64,000 nucleotides of DNA, from contig JABHDE010000022.1 in assembly GCA_018673215.1 (NCBI GenBank), positions 1 through 64,000 on the forward strand, read 5' to 3'. The notes under the pieces were generated by a model, which saw nothing but the letters and a program-made list of their open reading frames with translations, had not been told where the DNA came from and searched no databases. Shown here piece after piece: positions 20,155-31,133 of this stretch (positions are counted from its first letter, which is position 1; each line of letters starts with the position of its first letter). This DNA comes from Formosa sp. Lineage in GTDB: Bacteria; Bacteroidota; Bacteroidia; Flavobacteriales; Flavobacteriaceae. The translations under genes and the position numbers were made by a program.

Positions 20155-20448
20155 TTATAATTTAATTAAAAAGGTTGCGAGTGCAATTATAATAGTCGCT
20201 GCCAAAACACCTCCAGCTCGAGCATCCTGTCGTTTTCGAATAAAATAAAAGAAAGAAATCAAATTCAAAAAGGCACCTAAACTGATGAGTTTTCCAATAA
20301 AATTTTCAGAATGAGCTGTTTCTAAAACGGTTAGAATACTATCTGAGTTTCCTGATAATTTACCCAAAACTATGGCTGCGGTTACCAATCCTATTATATT
20401 TGCCAACAGGCCAACTAAGACCCCTTGAAAAAGTTCTTTTTTATTCAT
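20155..20448 (-). CDS. Small membrane protein between surE and lpxB, hypothetical
   Basis: 97-aa ORF, three hydrophobic segments; overlaps the surE 3' end and abuts lpxB. Confidence 0.7.
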   Translation of the reverse strand: MNKKELFQGVLVGLLANIIGLVTAAIVLGKLSGNSDSILTVLETAHSENFIGKLISLGAFLNLISFFYFIRKRQDARAGGVLAATIIIALATFLIKL

Positions 20449-21217
20449 TGAAATCCCATTTATTTAATTCTTGAATGTAGTGATGTGCAGTCAAATCATA
20501 GTGTACTGGTACGACAGAAACAAACCCGTTTTCTAGCGCCCATTCGTCCGTATCTTCTCCTTTGTCTAAATTGTTAAACTCACCCGTTAGCCAGTAATAA
20601 TCGCGACCTAAGGGAGTTTGACGTTTATCAAATTTCTCAATCCAATTGGCATTGGCTTGACGGCATACCCGGATGCCTTTTATTTCTGTCTCTAACAGTT
20701 TTGGAAAATTAACATTTAGAATAATTCCTTTTTGTAATCCTTGGTTTAAAACTTGTAATGTCACAGTTTTTATAAACGATTCAATCTGACTAAAATCGGC
20801 TTCCCATTTGTAGTCTAAAAGTGAAAATCCAATCGCAGGAATTCCCTCAATACCCGCCTCAATTGCAGCACTCATAGTTCCTGAGTAAATCACGTTTACA
20901 GATGAATTTGATCCATGATTGACCCCTGAAACACATAAATCAGGCTTGCGGTCTAAAAGCTCATGTACAGCCAGCTTTACACAATCTGCAGGTGTCCCTG
21001 ATGTACTGTATTCTTTTTGTGGACCCTTGTCGAAACGTTCTCTTTTACAATAAAGTGTGTCATTAATAGTAATCGCGTGTCCCATGGCACTTTGTGGACT
21101 GTCAGGAGCAACAACGATTACTTCTCCAATTGTGTTCATCACTTTAATCAAAGTACGAATTCCCGGTGCGGTGATGCCATCATCATTGGTGACCAAAATC
21201 AAAGGTCTTTTTATCAT
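20441..21217 (-). CDS. surE: 5'/3'-nucleotidase SurE
   Basis: PLILVTNDDGITAPGIRTL, VVAPDSPQSAMGHAIT, GVNHGSNSSVNVIYSGTMSAAIEA. Confidence 0.97.
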   Translation of the reverse strand: MIKRPLILVTNDDGITAPGIRTLIKVMNTIGEVIVVAPDSPQSAMGHAITINDTLYCKRERFDKGPQKEYSTSGTPADCVKLAVHELLDRKPDLCVSGVNHGSNSSVNVIYSGTMSAAIEAGIEGIPAIGFSLLDYKWEADFSQIESFIKTVTLQVLNQGLQKGIILNVNFPKLLETEIKGIRVCRQANANWIEKFDKRQTPLGRDYYWLTGEFNNLDKGEDTDEWALENGFVSVVPVHYDLTAHHYIQELNKWDFNE

Positions 21218-21374
21218 TTAAGTTGTGTTTAAGTTCCTACAAAAGTAAGTAATTTGTAGCTTATTTGATGATTTACGACGCTTTAACAAAAAATTATTAC
21301 CGTTCAACAAGGCTGGCATAATTTTTTCTTATATTTTAGAATATTATTTATCATCCCATAAACGGTCTATACAG

Positions 21375-23480
21375 ATGAAACAAAATATCAACATTTTTTT
21401 ACTCTCTATACTTGTCGCATTTGCGTCTTGCAGTTTCACTTCAAAGTCTTTTGACAATCCCGATAAGGACAAGCATTTAATGCAACTAGTTACTTACTTG
21501 CTAGAAGAAGGACATTATGAGCCTAAAAACATAAATGACAGCTTTTCAGAAGGAGTTTATGAAAGATTTTTAAATCAGGTTGACCCCTTTAAAAATTATT
21601 TTTACCAATCCGATATTAAAGAATTTGAAGCTTATAAAACAGATTTAGACGACCAGATTCTAAACCATAGTGTTGCATTTTTCAACCTAGTTTACAATCG
21701 TTTAATAACTCGAATTGAGGATTCTAGAAGTCTGTATGCCCAAGTCTTAGAAACCCCTTTTAATTACGATCTTGAAGAATCCTTTGATACTGATTACGAA
21801 AACAAGTCTTATTCATCTTCAAAATCTCAAATGAAAGACAACTGGCGAAAACAACTCAAATTTTCGACACTTTCAAATTACCATGACTTGGTAACCGACA
21901 AAAAAGAAACTAAAAGATCAAATTCAGATTTGGAAGCGGAAGCAAGAGGTATGACCTTGAAATCCTTAAATGAAAGCGCCAGTTATATGGACGATTTAAG
22001 ACGAGAAGATTGGTTGTCGATATATATCAATTCAATTGCTGAAGAATTTGATCCGCACACATTCTATTTTGCACCTCAAGATAAAGACCGTTTCGACGCT
22101 CAAATGTCAGGCAAATACGAAGGAATCGGTGCCCGTCTCCAAAAACGTATGGATGAAATAAGCATTACAGAACTTATTTCTGGAGGATCTGCATGGCGTC
22201 AGAATAAATTAGAAGTTGGTGATGTGATCCTGAAAGTTCGTCAAGAAGATGAGCTAGAAGCCGTAAATGTAGTTGGGATGCGATTAGATGACGCTGTCAA
22301 ACTCATTAAAGGTCCTAAAGGAACCAATGTAATTTTAACCCTCAAAAAAGTAGATGGTACAATTGAAGATTTAAGCATCCCTAGGGACGAAATTGAGCTA
22401 GAAGAAACGTATGCAAAATCGACCGTTGTTGAAAAAGATGGAACTACCTTTGGAGTTATAAACTTGCCAAAATTTTATATTGATTTTGAAGATGTTAATA
22501 GCAGAAATGCAGCTACAGATGTAAAGAAAGAAATTGAACGTTTAAAGGCTGAGGGCATGCAAGGCCTGGTCTTGGATCTAAGAGGCAATGGAGGGGGTTC
22601 TTTAAAAACCGTAGTGGATATGGGAGGTCTATTTATCGAACAAGGGCCCATTGTTCAAGTACGTTCCACAAAAGAAGACAAAGAAGTTCTAAAAGATACA
22701 GATCGATCCATCGAATGGGATGGGCCCCTAGTTATTTTGGTAAATGAATTGTCTGCTTCCGCTTCTGAAATTTTAGCAGCAGCTATGCAAGACTACAAGC
22801 GTGCCATTGTGATTGGGAGCAAGCAAACCTACGGAAAAGGCACGGTACAAAATATTGTTGATTTGAACCGAATGATACGAAGAAATACCTATGGTGATAT
22901 GGGGGCATTTAAATTTACAACTCAAAAGTATTACCGTATCAATGGAGGTTCTACTCAACTCGAAGGAGTTAAAAGTGATGTGGTCATTCCGGACCGCTAT
23001 AGTTATATAGATATTGGGGAAAAAGATCAAGAAAACCCACTCGCATGGGACGAAATTGCCCCTGCAAATTACAATGTTTGGGAAAGTTACTTTGATTATG
23101 AAACAACCATTAAAAAAAGTAAGGAGCGTATGAGTTCAAGTGCCGAAATTAAGCTAATTGACGACAATGCTCTATGGATTAAAACCATAAGAGATCGCTC
23201 CGTATTTCCTCTAAATTTTTCAAAATATTTACTAGATCTTGAATCTAATGAAACAGAAGCAAAGCGTTATGATTCCTTGTCTGATTATCAAACAGATCTT
23301 AGATTTGAGCCCTTGCCATATGAACTTCCTTTAATGGAGCAAGATTCGGTTTTTAAAATTAATAGAGAACGATGGCACGAAAACCTTAGTAAAGATATTT
23401 ACATGGAAGAAGCGATTAATGTGCTCGGTGATTTGAAAAGCTCTTATGAAATCAATAAATTAGCGCAGCTAAAAGATTAA
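21375..23480 (+). CDS. Carboxy-terminal (tail-specific) processing peptidase with PDZ domain
   Basis: YEGIGARLQKRMDEISITELISGGSA (PDZ), GLVLDLRGNGGGSL, ELSASASEILAAAMQDYKRAIVIGSKQTYGKGTVQ (Ser/Lys dyad region). Confidence 0.95.
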   Translation: MKQNINIFLLSILVAFASCSFTSKSFDNPDKDKHLMQLVTYLLEEGHYEPKNINDSFSEGVYERFLNQVDPFKNYFYQSDIKEFEAYKTDLDDQILNHSVAFFNLVYNRLITRIEDSRSLYAQVLETPFNYDLEESFDTDYENKSYSSSKSQMKDNWRKQLKFSTLSNYHDLVTDKKETKRSNSDLEAEARGMTLKSLNESASYMDDLRREDWLSIYINSIAEEFDPHTFYFAPQDKDRFDAQMSGKYEGIGARLQKRMDEISITELISGGSAWRQNKLEVGDVILKVRQEDELEAVNVVGMRLDDAVKLIKGPKGTNVILTLKKVDGTIEDLSIPRDEIELEETYAKSTVVEKDGTTFGVINLPKFYIDFEDVNSRNAATDVKKEIERLKAEGMQGLVLDLRGNGGGSLKTVVDMGGLFIEQGPIVQVRSTKEDKEVLKDTDRSIEWDGPLVILVNELSASASEILAAAMQDYKRAIVIGSKQTYGKGTVQNIVDLNRMIRRNTYGDMGAFKFTTQKYYRINGGSTQLEGVKSDVVIPDRYSYIDIGEKDQENPLAWDEIAPANYNVWESYFDYETTIKKSKERMSSSAEIKLIDDNALWIKTIRDRSVFPLNFSKYLLDLESNETEAKRYDSLSDYQTDLRFEPLPYELPLMEQDSVFKINRERWHENLSKDIYMEEAINVLGDLKSSYEINKLAQLKD

Positions 23481-23486
23481 ACTAGC

Positions 23487-24575
23487 ATGCAAAAACAAGG
23501 ATTAACAGCGTTAGCTCTCCAGAAATTTAAAAAAAGTTTTTGGGGTGTACTTAGCTTTTGGTTTATTGTTTTTTTGGCTTTGGTTTCTGTTTTTGCATAT
23601 GTCTTAGCTCCGGATAATTCTCAGTTTGCCAATCAAATGCATTTATCAATACACTCAAAACAGCCTGGTTTTACAGTTGAGATGCTTATAATTCCAAATA
23701 CATTAACAGAAAATCAGAGTTCTCTGAATCGTATTTTTTTTGGAAATTCAAATCCTCCAACCGAAATTCCGATTACAAGTTATGAATCTAATCCCCATCA
23801 AATAAAATATGTAGAATATGCTTCAGAGGGGTTCAAAGGGCTGGAAAAAACGATTGAAATTCCTGTAGATAAAGAAGCTAGATTGCATCCTTTTGTTACC
23901 CAAAAAACATTTTATTTTGGAACCGATAAGTATGGACGAGATCTTCTCAGTAGAATTTTAGTTGGTGCCAGAATTTCATTTTCCATTGGATTTGTGGCAG
24001 TTTTCATTTCGCTTCTAATTGGAGTTTTTCTTGGAAGTATATCAGGTTATTTTGGTGGTAAATGGGATAAATTAATCATGTGGATCATTAATGTGACTTG
24101 GTCAATCCCTACATTGCTTTTGGTCATAGCTATTACGTTGGCTTTAGGGAAAGGGTTTTGGCAAGTATTTATAGCAGTAGGACTTACGATGTGGGTAGAG
24201 GTGGCTAGAATTGTAAGAGGTCAGGTGATGAGCGTCAAGGAAATGCAATATGTTACCGCAGCACGAGCATTAGGTTACACTGATTTCAGGATTGTATTGA
24301 AACATATTCTTCCAAATATATTAGCTCCTGTTATAGTAATATCTGCAGCAAATTTTGCTGCTGCCATTCTTATCGAAAGTGGTCTCAGTTTTTTAGGGAT
24401 TGGAGCACAACCACCAATGTCAAGTTGGGGCGCTATGATCAAGGATCATTACAATTACATCATTTTAGGCAAACCTTATTTAGCACTCATTCCAGGGATT
24501 TGTATCATGAGTTTAGTGATGGCTTTTATGTTGATAGGAATTTCCTTGAGAGATGCTTTGGATGTGAAATCTTAA
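23487..24575 (+). CDS. ABC transporter permease, OppC/DppC type
   Basis: FGTDKYGRDLLSRILVGARISFSIGFVAVFISLLIGVFLGSISGYFGG; EAA-like loop VTAARALGYTDFRIVLKHILPNILAPVIV. Confidence 0.93.
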   Translation: MQKQGLTALALQKFKKSFWGVLSFWFIVFLALVSVFAYVLAPDNSQFANQMHLSIHSKQPGFTVEMLIIPNTLTENQSSLNRIFFGNSNPPTEIPITSYESNPHQIKYVEYASEGFKGLEKTIEIPVDKEARLHPFVTQKTFYFGTDKYGRDLLSRILVGARISFSIGFVAVFISLLIGVFLGSISGYFGGKWDKLIMWIINVTWSIPTLLLVIAITLALGKGFWQVFIAVGLTMWVEVARIVRGQVMSVKEMQYVTAARALGYTDFRIVLKHILPNILAPVIVISAANFAAAILIESGLSFLGIGAQPPMSSWGAMIKDHYNYIILGKPYLALIPGICIMSLVMAFMLIGISLRDALDVKS

Positions 24576-25105
24576 CGTTCTTTAGGGGGGTAGTTACTTA
24601 AGATGGAATTCACAAAATCAGTAATAAGCTCATCTTTGTGCTCAACACTAGTAGATAAGTTTCCACGACCTATTCCTTGCCAAATGAGTTCTTTTCGTTT
24701 TGTATCAATTAGGTCTATATACAAGGTCCCTTGAGTCGAATTGGAAATATTATGCTGTGCATTAAAATAGGGTCCCCAACCCCATCCCCAGCCCCATCCA
24801 AAAGAATTAAAGCTGTTGTTGTAGATATTTATTTGTTGTTTTTCTTTTGTAAAAAAGTTGACCATCAAATCGGGTGATTCTGATTTTGTAAAACCTTTTT
24901 CTAAGAATGTTTTTTCGATAGCAGATAAAATACGCCGTTTGTCCAAATCGCTTATTTCTGCACGATCCACACCTTCTTTATAAAACCCAAAGGTTTTATA
25001 GGAGTTGAAGGGAGCTACTTTATCATAGTCCGTCACTACTCGGACCGACTGACAAGAAGTTAATAAAAGAAGGGCAGTTACAATGGAGAGTATTTTAATT
25101 TTCAT
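24572..25105 (-). CDS. DUF4136 domain lipoprotein
   Basis: Lipobox LLLLTSCQS, DYDKVAPFNSYKTFGFY, GTLYIDLIDTKRKELIWQGIGRG. Confidence 0.85.
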   Translation of the reverse strand: MKIKILSIVTALLLLTSCQSVRVVTDYDKVAPFNSYKTFGFYKEGVDRAEISDLDKRRILSAIEKTFLEKGFTKSESPDLMVNFFTKEKQQINIYNNSFNSFGWGWGWGWGPYFNAQHNISNSTQGTLYIDLIDTKRKELIWQGIGRGNLSTSVEHKDELITDFVNSILSNYPPKER

Positions 25106-25106
25106 A

Positions 25107-27116
25107 TCATTTATTGTTTATAGTTTTAAAAAGTGTTTCATTCACATCATTTGGAATTGTTATTTTTAATAGCGGTTCCGTTTCCATTGCCCGTTTAATA
25201 GCAAAAACAGCTCCTTCATTTCGAGCCCAACTCCTACGAGCGATGCCATTATTGACATCCCAGAACAACATGGATTTTAAACGTCTGTCTGATTCTTCAC
25301 TACCATCAAGAACCATACCAAAGCCGCCATTGATCACTTCGCCCCAACCAACACCGCCTCCGTTGTGTATACTTACCCAAGTAGCACCTCGAAAACTATC
25401 GCCAATCACATTTTGGATGGCCATATCTGCCGTAAATTGTGAACCATCATAAATATTACTGGTCTCTCTGTAAGGAGAATCGGTTCCTGACACATCGTGA
25501 TGATCGCGTCCTAATATGACCGTTCCAATTTCTTTGTTGGCAATGGCTTTGTTAAAGGCTTCTGCAATTTTCATGCGCCCTTCAGCATCAGCATATAAAA
25601 TACGTGCTTGCGATCCAACCACTAATTTATGGTTCTTAGCCTCTTTGATCCACTGAATATTGTCTTTCATTTGTTGCTGAATCTCTTGGGGAGCATCTTT
25701 TATAAGTTCCTCCAGAACCTTAGAAGCGATGGCATCTGTTTTTTCGAGATCTTCTTGCGAGCCTGAGGCACACACCCATCTAAAAGGTCCAAATCCGTAA
25801 TCAAAACACATGGGACCCATAATGTCCTGAACATAACTAGGATACTTAAAATCAACCCCATTTTCCGTCATAATATCGGCACCTGCGCGCGAAGCTTCTA
25901 ACAAAAATGCATTTCCATAATCAAAGAAATATGTGCCCTTATCCGTATGTTTCTGAACAATGGCTGCATGACGTCTTAAGGATGTTTTTACCTTTTCTTT
26001 AAATAATTCAGGGTTTATTCTCATCAAAGTATTGGCTTCTTCATAACTGATTCCAGCAGGATAATACCCTCCAGCCCAAGGATTGTGTAAGGACGTTTGG
26101 TCACTTCCTAGATCTACATGAATATCGGCAGCATAAAACGTTTCCCACACATCAATTACATTTCCTAAGTAAGCAAGTGAAACAATTTCTTCGTTGCTTT
26201 TAGCTTTACGAACACGTTGTACAATGGCTTCTAAGTCTGTGAAAACTTCATCAACCCAGCCTTGAGAGTGACGCGTATAAATGGCTTTTTCATTCACTTC
26301 AGCACAGATTGTAATACAACCTGCAATGTTTCCCGCTTTTGGTTGGGCTCCACTCATGCCTCCCAATCCTGCGGTTAAAAAGATATTTCCTAAAGGAGAC
26401 TTCTTTATTTTTCTAAAAGCATTGAGAACGGTGATTGTTGTTCCGTGAACAATCCCTTGCGGTCCAATATACATATAACTTCCAGCGGTCATTTGACCGT
26501 ATTGAGATACGCCTAGAGCATTAAATTTCTCCCAGTCATCGGGTTGAGAATAATTAGGGATCATCATTCCATTGGTAACGACCACTCTTGGTGCTTCTGA
26601 GTGGGAGGGGAATAATCCCATTGGGTGCCCAGAATACATGACCAACGTTTGCTCATCGGTCATATGTGCCAAATACTGCATCGTCAGTCGGTATTGTGCC
26701 CAGTTTGAAAATACGCTACCGTTTCCTCCATAAGTGATTAATTCATGAGGGTGTTGTGCGATGGCATCATCCAAATTATTTTGAATCATCAACATGATAG
26801 CAGCAGCTTGTATGCTATTGGCTGGATAATCGCCAATGGGACGGGCTACTATTTTGTGGATAGGACGGAATCGATACATATAAATGCGTCCATAGGTATC
26901 CAATTCGTTTTTAAATTCTTCTATAAGAATAGTATGGTGTTTTTTATCAAAATAACGCAGTGCATTTTTCAGAGCCAATTTAGTTTCTTCCGCACTTAAA
27001 ATCGATTTTCGTTTTGGAGCATGGTTGTAACTAGGGTCGTATTCCCTTTTTGGGGGTAGTACTGATGGAATACCCTCTAAAATCTCCTCTTTAAATGTAA
27101 GTTCTACTGCGTTCAT
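25107..27116 (-). CDS. hutU: Urocanate hydratase
   Basis: MYSGHPMGLFPSHSEAPRVVVTNGMMIPNY, GLGGMSGAQPKAGNIAG, WVSIHNGGGVGWGEVINGGFG. Confidence 0.93.
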   Translation of the reverse strand: MNAVELTFKEEILEGIPSVLPPKREYDPSYNHAPKRKSILSAEETKLALKNALRYFDKKHHTILIEEFKNELDTYGRIYMYRFRPIHKIVARPIGDYPANSIQAAAIMLMIQNNLDDAIAQHPHELITYGGNGSVFSNWAQYRLTMQYLAHMTDEQTLVMYSGHPMGLFPSHSEAPRVVVTNGMMIPNYSQPDDWEKFNALGVSQYGQMTAGSYMYIGPQGIVHGTTITVLNAFRKIKKSPLGNIFLTAGLGGMSGAQPKAGNIAGCITICAEVNEKAIYTRHSQGWVDEVFTDLEAIVQRVRKAKSNEEIVSLAYLGNVIDVWETFYAADIHVDLGSDQTSLHNPWAGGYYPAGISYEEANTLMRINPELFKEKVKTSLRRHAAIVQKHTDKGTYFFDYGNAFLLEASRAGADIMTENGVDFKYPSYVQDIMGPMCFDYGFGPFRWVCASGSQEDLEKTDAIASKVLEELIKDAPQEIQQQMKDNIQWIKEAKNHKLVVGSQARILYADAEGRMKIAEAFNKAIANKEIGTVILGRDHHDVSGTDSPYRETSNIYDGSQFTADMAIQNVIGDSFRGATWVSIHNGGGVGWGEVINGGFGMVLDGSEESDRRLKSMLFWDVNNGIARRSWARNEGAVFAIKRAMETEPLLKITIPNDVNETLFKTINNK

Positions 27117-27283
27117 TTTGTTAGATTTTGTGTATTAGTTAGCGTATTATATCCATACGGACAATGCTTGCATCCGCTTTCACAGCAATAGCCGCGTTTT
27201 AGGTGATATTGCGTCGTGAAACAACGGTATCCTTCAGCTGTTAGGTAGTAATCGCCATCTTCTATGGGGATGTGTTTTTTCAT
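27113..27283 (-). CDS. DUF5522-type small cysteine-rich protein
   Basis: EDGDYYLTAEGYRCFTTQYHLKRGYCCESGCKHCPYGY; start set to MKKHIPIEDGDYY. Confidence 0.8.
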   Translation of the reverse strand: MKKHIPIEDGDYYLTAEGYRCFTTQYHLKRGYCCESGCKHCPYGYNTLTNTQNLTK

Positions 27284-27401
27284 AGGTAACAAATATAATC
27301 TAAATTTTAAATACAAAATTTTGACGTATTTGGTTTTATAAGTTCGGTCTTAAATACGATCATCAAAGTATTTAGTATTTTTACGTTTTATTATATAGGT
27401 C

Positions 27402-28292
27402 ATGCTCTCTACAAAAACTATAGAAAATATCGTTTTAAATACTCAGGTTTCTTTAAAACCAGATTATTTGATTCATCCTACAGTTTCTGGAAATAAATAC
27501 AGAAAGTTAAAGTATAATTTACAGAAAGTTTTATCAGAGAATTATAAAGGGATACTGACCTTTGGAGGTGCGTTTTCTAATCATATTGCGGCCACAGCAG
27601 CAGCGGGACAAGCTGTTGGGATCCCTACAGTAGGGATTATTAGAGGAGAAGAATTAGCTTCAAAAACCAATCTAAACACGACTCTAAACTACGCAAAATC
27701 TTGTGGAATGCATTTAGAATTTGTGTCGCGATCGGATTATAAACAGAAATCAGATTCGTCCTATTTAAAAACGCTTTCAGAGAATTTTAAAAACTATTAT
27801 ACTCTTCCTGAGGGGGGTACCAATATATTGGCCGTAAAAGGATGTCAAGAAATTCTTACAAACAAAGATCAAGATTTTGATATGATCTGTTGTGCTGTTG
27901 GGACAGGGGGCACCATGGCAGGACTTATAAACTCTAGTTTACCCACTCAGAAAATTATTGGATTTCCAGCCCTTAAAGGGGGTTTTTTAAACGAAGATAT
28001 TTGTAAATTTGCCACACAGTCTAATTGGGAGTTGTGGGAATCCTATCATTTTGGGGGCTACGCAAAAGTAGATTCTAATTTAATAACATTTATGAACCAC
28101 TTTAAAGCCACCTACAAGATTCCTTTAGATCCTGTTTATACTGCTAAGATGATGTATGGTATTTTTGATGCGATTCGACTTGGTAAAATCCCAAAAGAGG
28201 CCAAAGTTTTGGCGATTCATACAGGGGGATTACAAGGGATTAATGGGATGAATTTAAGATTGAAACAAAAACATTTAGAAACTATAATTTAG
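27402..28292 (+). CDS. PLP-dependent 1-aminocyclopropane-1-carboxylate deaminase/D-cysteine desulfhydrase family
   Basis: PTVSGNKYRKLKYNL (PLP Lys), TFGGAFSNHIAATAAAGQ, AVGTGGTMAGLI. Confidence 0.88.
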   Translation: MLSTKTIENIVLNTQVSLKPDYLIHPTVSGNKYRKLKYNLQKVLSENYKGILTFGGAFSNHIAATAAAGQAVGIPTVGIIRGEELASKTNLNTTLNYAKSCGMHLEFVSRSDYKQKSDSSYLKTLSENFKNYYTLPEGGTNILAVKGCQEILTNKDQDFDMICCAVGTGGTMAGLINSSLPTQKIIGFPALKGGFLNEDICKFATQSNWELWESYHFGGYAKVDSNLITFMNHFKATYKIPLDPVYTAKMMYGIFDAIRLGKIPKEAKVLAIHTGGLQGINGMNLRLKQKHLETII

Positions 28293-28294
28293 AT

Positions 28295-29074
28295 ATGAAT
28301 CGCATTATAATTTTTCTTTTTTTAGGATTTTTAATTACAAGTTGTGGGTCACGTAAAAAGGTGAAAGACCATTCAACGCCTCCAAAAGTCGTGGTCACGG
28401 TCACCAAACCCTCTAAACCTACTCCTTCAAAAAACACACCGATCATAAATAACACCCTAGACTATATTGCTTATTTCAAAACAGTAGCTATAGATGAAAT
28501 GCAGTTATTTGATATTCCAGCAAGTATTACGCTTGCTCAAGGAATTTTAGAGTCTGGATCTGGAAAAGGACGTTTGGCACGTGTAGCAAACAACCATTTT
28601 GGAATCAAATGCCACGATTGGAAGGGAGCTCGTATTTACCACGATGATGATAAAGATCAAGAATGTTTTAGAAAGTACGAAAATCCGAACCAATCGTTTA
28701 GAGATCATTCTGAATTTTTAGCTTATCGAAAACGATATGCTGCGTTGTTTAAATTAAAAAAAGATGATTACAAAGGATGGGCCAAAGGACTTCGTAAAGC
28801 GGGGTATGCTACGGATCCCAAATATCCTCAAAAACTCATTTCCTTAATTGAACGTTATGAGCTTTATAAATTTGATGCGAAGTCTAAAAAAGTACGTTCC
28901 AAAAAAGCGATGACATCTGAGATCGTCAAAAAACACCATACTGTAAAAAAAGGGGATACCTTGTATTCTATTTCAAAATTATATAACACCACTGTTGAGG
29001 CTATCATGCGTCAAAACAAGCTCAATTCAACAGATTTATCGATTGGACAAAAACTTATCATTACTTCAAACTAA
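28295..29074 (+). CDS. Glucosaminidase (FlgJ-like) lipoprotein with LysM domain
   Basis: Lipobox [41 protein letters not shown]-terminal Lys[28 protein letters not shown]. Confidence 0.92.
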   Translation: MNRIIIFLFLGFLITSCGSRKKVKDHSTPPKVVVTVTKPSKPTPSKNTPIINNTLDYIAYFKTVAIDEMQLFDIPASITLAQGILESGSGKGRLARVANNHFGIKCHDWKGARIYHDDDKDQECFRKYENPNQSFRDHSEFLAYRKRYAALFKLKKDDYKGWAKGLRKAGYATDPKYPQKLISLIERYELYKFDAKSKKVRSKKAMTSEIVKKHHTVKKGDTLYSISKLYNTTVEAIMRQNKLNSTDLSIGQKLIITSN

Positions 29075-29078
29075 TTTC

Positions 29079-30365
29079 ATGAAATACCAACGCAGTAGTC
29101 AATTATTTAAAGCCGCTTCGGATGTAATACCAGGAGGCGTTAATTCTCCAGTACGTGCTTTCAAAGCTGTGGGAGGGACACCTATTTTTGTTAACAAAGC
29201 AAAGGGTGCCTATTTATACGATGCCGATGGCAACCGTCTTATTGATTATATTAATTCGTGGGGACCAATGATTTTAGGGCATGCTTTTCCTCCAGTCATT
29301 GAGGCCCTAGTCGATAAAGCAAAATTAGGAACCTCATTTGGGATGCCTACGGAGATTGAAACTAAAATTGCTGAATTGGCAGTGGCTATGGTTCCCAATA
29401 TAGATCAGATTCGATTTGTAAATTCTGGAACTGAGGCCTGTATGAGTGCAGTTCGTTTGGCACGAGGATTCTCTGGAAAGGAAAAAATCATCAAATTTGC
29501 AGGCTGTTACCATGGTCATTCCGATTCTTTTTTGATTCAAGCGGGAAGTGGTGCGGTCACTTTTGGAAGTCCGAACAGTCCTGGAGTGACAAAAGGTACT
29601 GCCAAAGACACGCTTTTAGCTCCCTATAATAATTTAGAAGCTGTTAAGGCAATTTTTGAAGCCAATCCATCCGAAATTGCATGTATTATTGTGGAACCCG
29701 TTGCGGGAAATATGGGTTGTATTCCACCCAGTCCGGGGTTTCTAGAAGGTCTTCGTGCTCTCTGTGATGCACATGGTTCGGTATTAGTTTTTGATGAGGT
29801 GATGACCGGCTTTCGTTTGGCTCGCGGTGGAGTTCAGGAACTATATGGAGTGAATGCGGACATTGTGTGTTTTGGAAAAGTGATTGGGGGTGGATTGCCA
29901 GTGGGAGCTTTCGCTGCACGTCATGAAATCATGAGTCATTTAGCACCTTTAGGTCCTGTATATCAAGCAGGAACTTTAAGCGGAAATCCTTTGGCAATGG
30001 CAGCTGGTTATGCTATGTTGCAAGCTTTAGAATCTGATTCCGAAGTGTTTGATCGTTTGGCTCAGAAGACGGAATATTTACACAAAGGGATAGCAGAGGC
30101 CTTAAACTCTCATAGCGTTATTCATACAATTAATAGAGTAGGCTCAATGATATCAGTTCACTTTTCTAAAACTCCAGTAATCGACTTTGAAACCGCCGCA
30201 GAAGGGAATAATGAGCGTTTCAAAACTTTTTTTCATGGGCTTCTAGACGAAGGTATTTATATTGCGCCTAGTGCTTTTGAAACCTGGTTTATTACGGACG
30301 CTTTGACTTATGAAGATTTAGATGAAACCATTGCGGCAGTCGCCAAAATTGCTTCAACTTTATAA
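29079..30365 (+). CDS. hemL: Glutamate-1-semialdehyde 2,1-aminomutase
   Basis: [61 protein letters not shown]. Start moved to MKYQRSSQ. Confidence 0.96.
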   Translation: MKYQRSSQLFKAASDVIPGGVNSPVRAFKAVGGTPIFVNKAKGAYLYDADGNRLIDYINSWGPMILGHAFPPVIEALVDKAKLGTSFGMPTEIETKIAELAVAMVPNIDQIRFVNSGTEACMSAVRLARGFSGKEKIIKFAGCYHGHSDSFLIQAGSGAVTFGSPNSPGVTKGTAKDTLLAPYNNLEAVKAIFEANPSEIACIIVEPVAGNMGCIPPSPGFLEGLRALCDAHGSVLVFDEVMTGFRLARGGVQELYGVNADIVCFGKVIGGGLPVGAFAARHEIMSHLAPLGPVYQAGTLSGNPLAMAAGYAMLQALESDSEVFDRLAQKTEYLHKGIAEALNSHSVIHTINRVGSMISVHFSKTPVIDFETAAEGNNERFKTFFHGLLDEGIYIAPSAFETWFITDALTYEDLDETIAAVAKIASTL

Positions 30366-31133
30366 AGGCTTTAATACCAGTTTTCGAATACCAACAAATA
30401 CCAGTATTAAGGCAGAATAGCCAATAAAAAATGGAATGACATAAGTTTCTAGGTTTAAGGCTAGCATGGCTGCCATAAATAAGAGTTGAAACCCAAGCCC
30501 ATACATTGATATCAGTGTCATAAACCACTTTGGAAACGGCGGACTGTCACTTGCGTTTTTATCCATAACGTACATAATCTTATCAAAAGTGATGTATAGA
30601 ATATCGTATATTTTATAAAAGATGTTCACGGTGCGTTGGCTTTCTCCTTTGAGTGCTATTGGTGCAGCATCTTCAAAAATGCGACTTGTGGAATCGCCTT
30701 CAACCGCATTTCTTAAAATTACATAATAATAGTTGTACACAGTGCCTTGCAATTGAATTCCAAAAAAGGCAATTAACATATATACTATAGAGCCTTCTGT
30801 AATGTGCCAAAAGGCGAGTAAAAAACAAAAATTAAGAAGAAAGTCAGCTATAGAGTCGTAATAGCGCCCAGTATAAGAAGGGGTGTTTTTTAGACGAGAC
30901 AGTTCACCGTCTGCAGCGTCTAATATAGATTTTAAAATGATAAAAAAGGCAGCGGTTTTAAAATGACCATAGAGCATACAGCCAATTGCTATACCACCTG
31001 ATAGGATAAATAAACTAGTGACATGTATGGGCGTTGCACGCGTATTTTGGAGTTGGCTTGCTATCCAATTGCCTGCAGTACGGCCGTAGTCTGATAAGTC
31101 TAAAAACTGGTATTGTTTTGGAAGTTTTGCCAT
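30360..31133 (-). CDS. CDP-alcohol phosphatidyltransferase family membrane protein
   Basis: [27 protein letters not shown] matches the CDP-alcohol phosphotransferase motif DG(x)2AR(x)8G(x)3D(x)3D with substitutions. Confidence 0.82.
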   Translation of the reverse strand: MAKLPKQYQFLDLSDYGRTAGNWIASQLQNTRATPIHVTSLFILSGGIAIGCMLYGHFKTAAFFIILKSILDAADGELSRLKNTPSYTGRYYDSIADFLLNFCFLLAFWHITEGSIVYMLIAFFGIQLQGTVYNYYYVILRNAVEGDSTSRIFEDAAPIALKGESQRTVNIFYKIYDILYITFDKIMYVMDKNASDSPPFPKWFMTLISMYGLGFQLLFMAAMLALNLETYVIPFFIGYSALILVFVGIRKLVLKPL

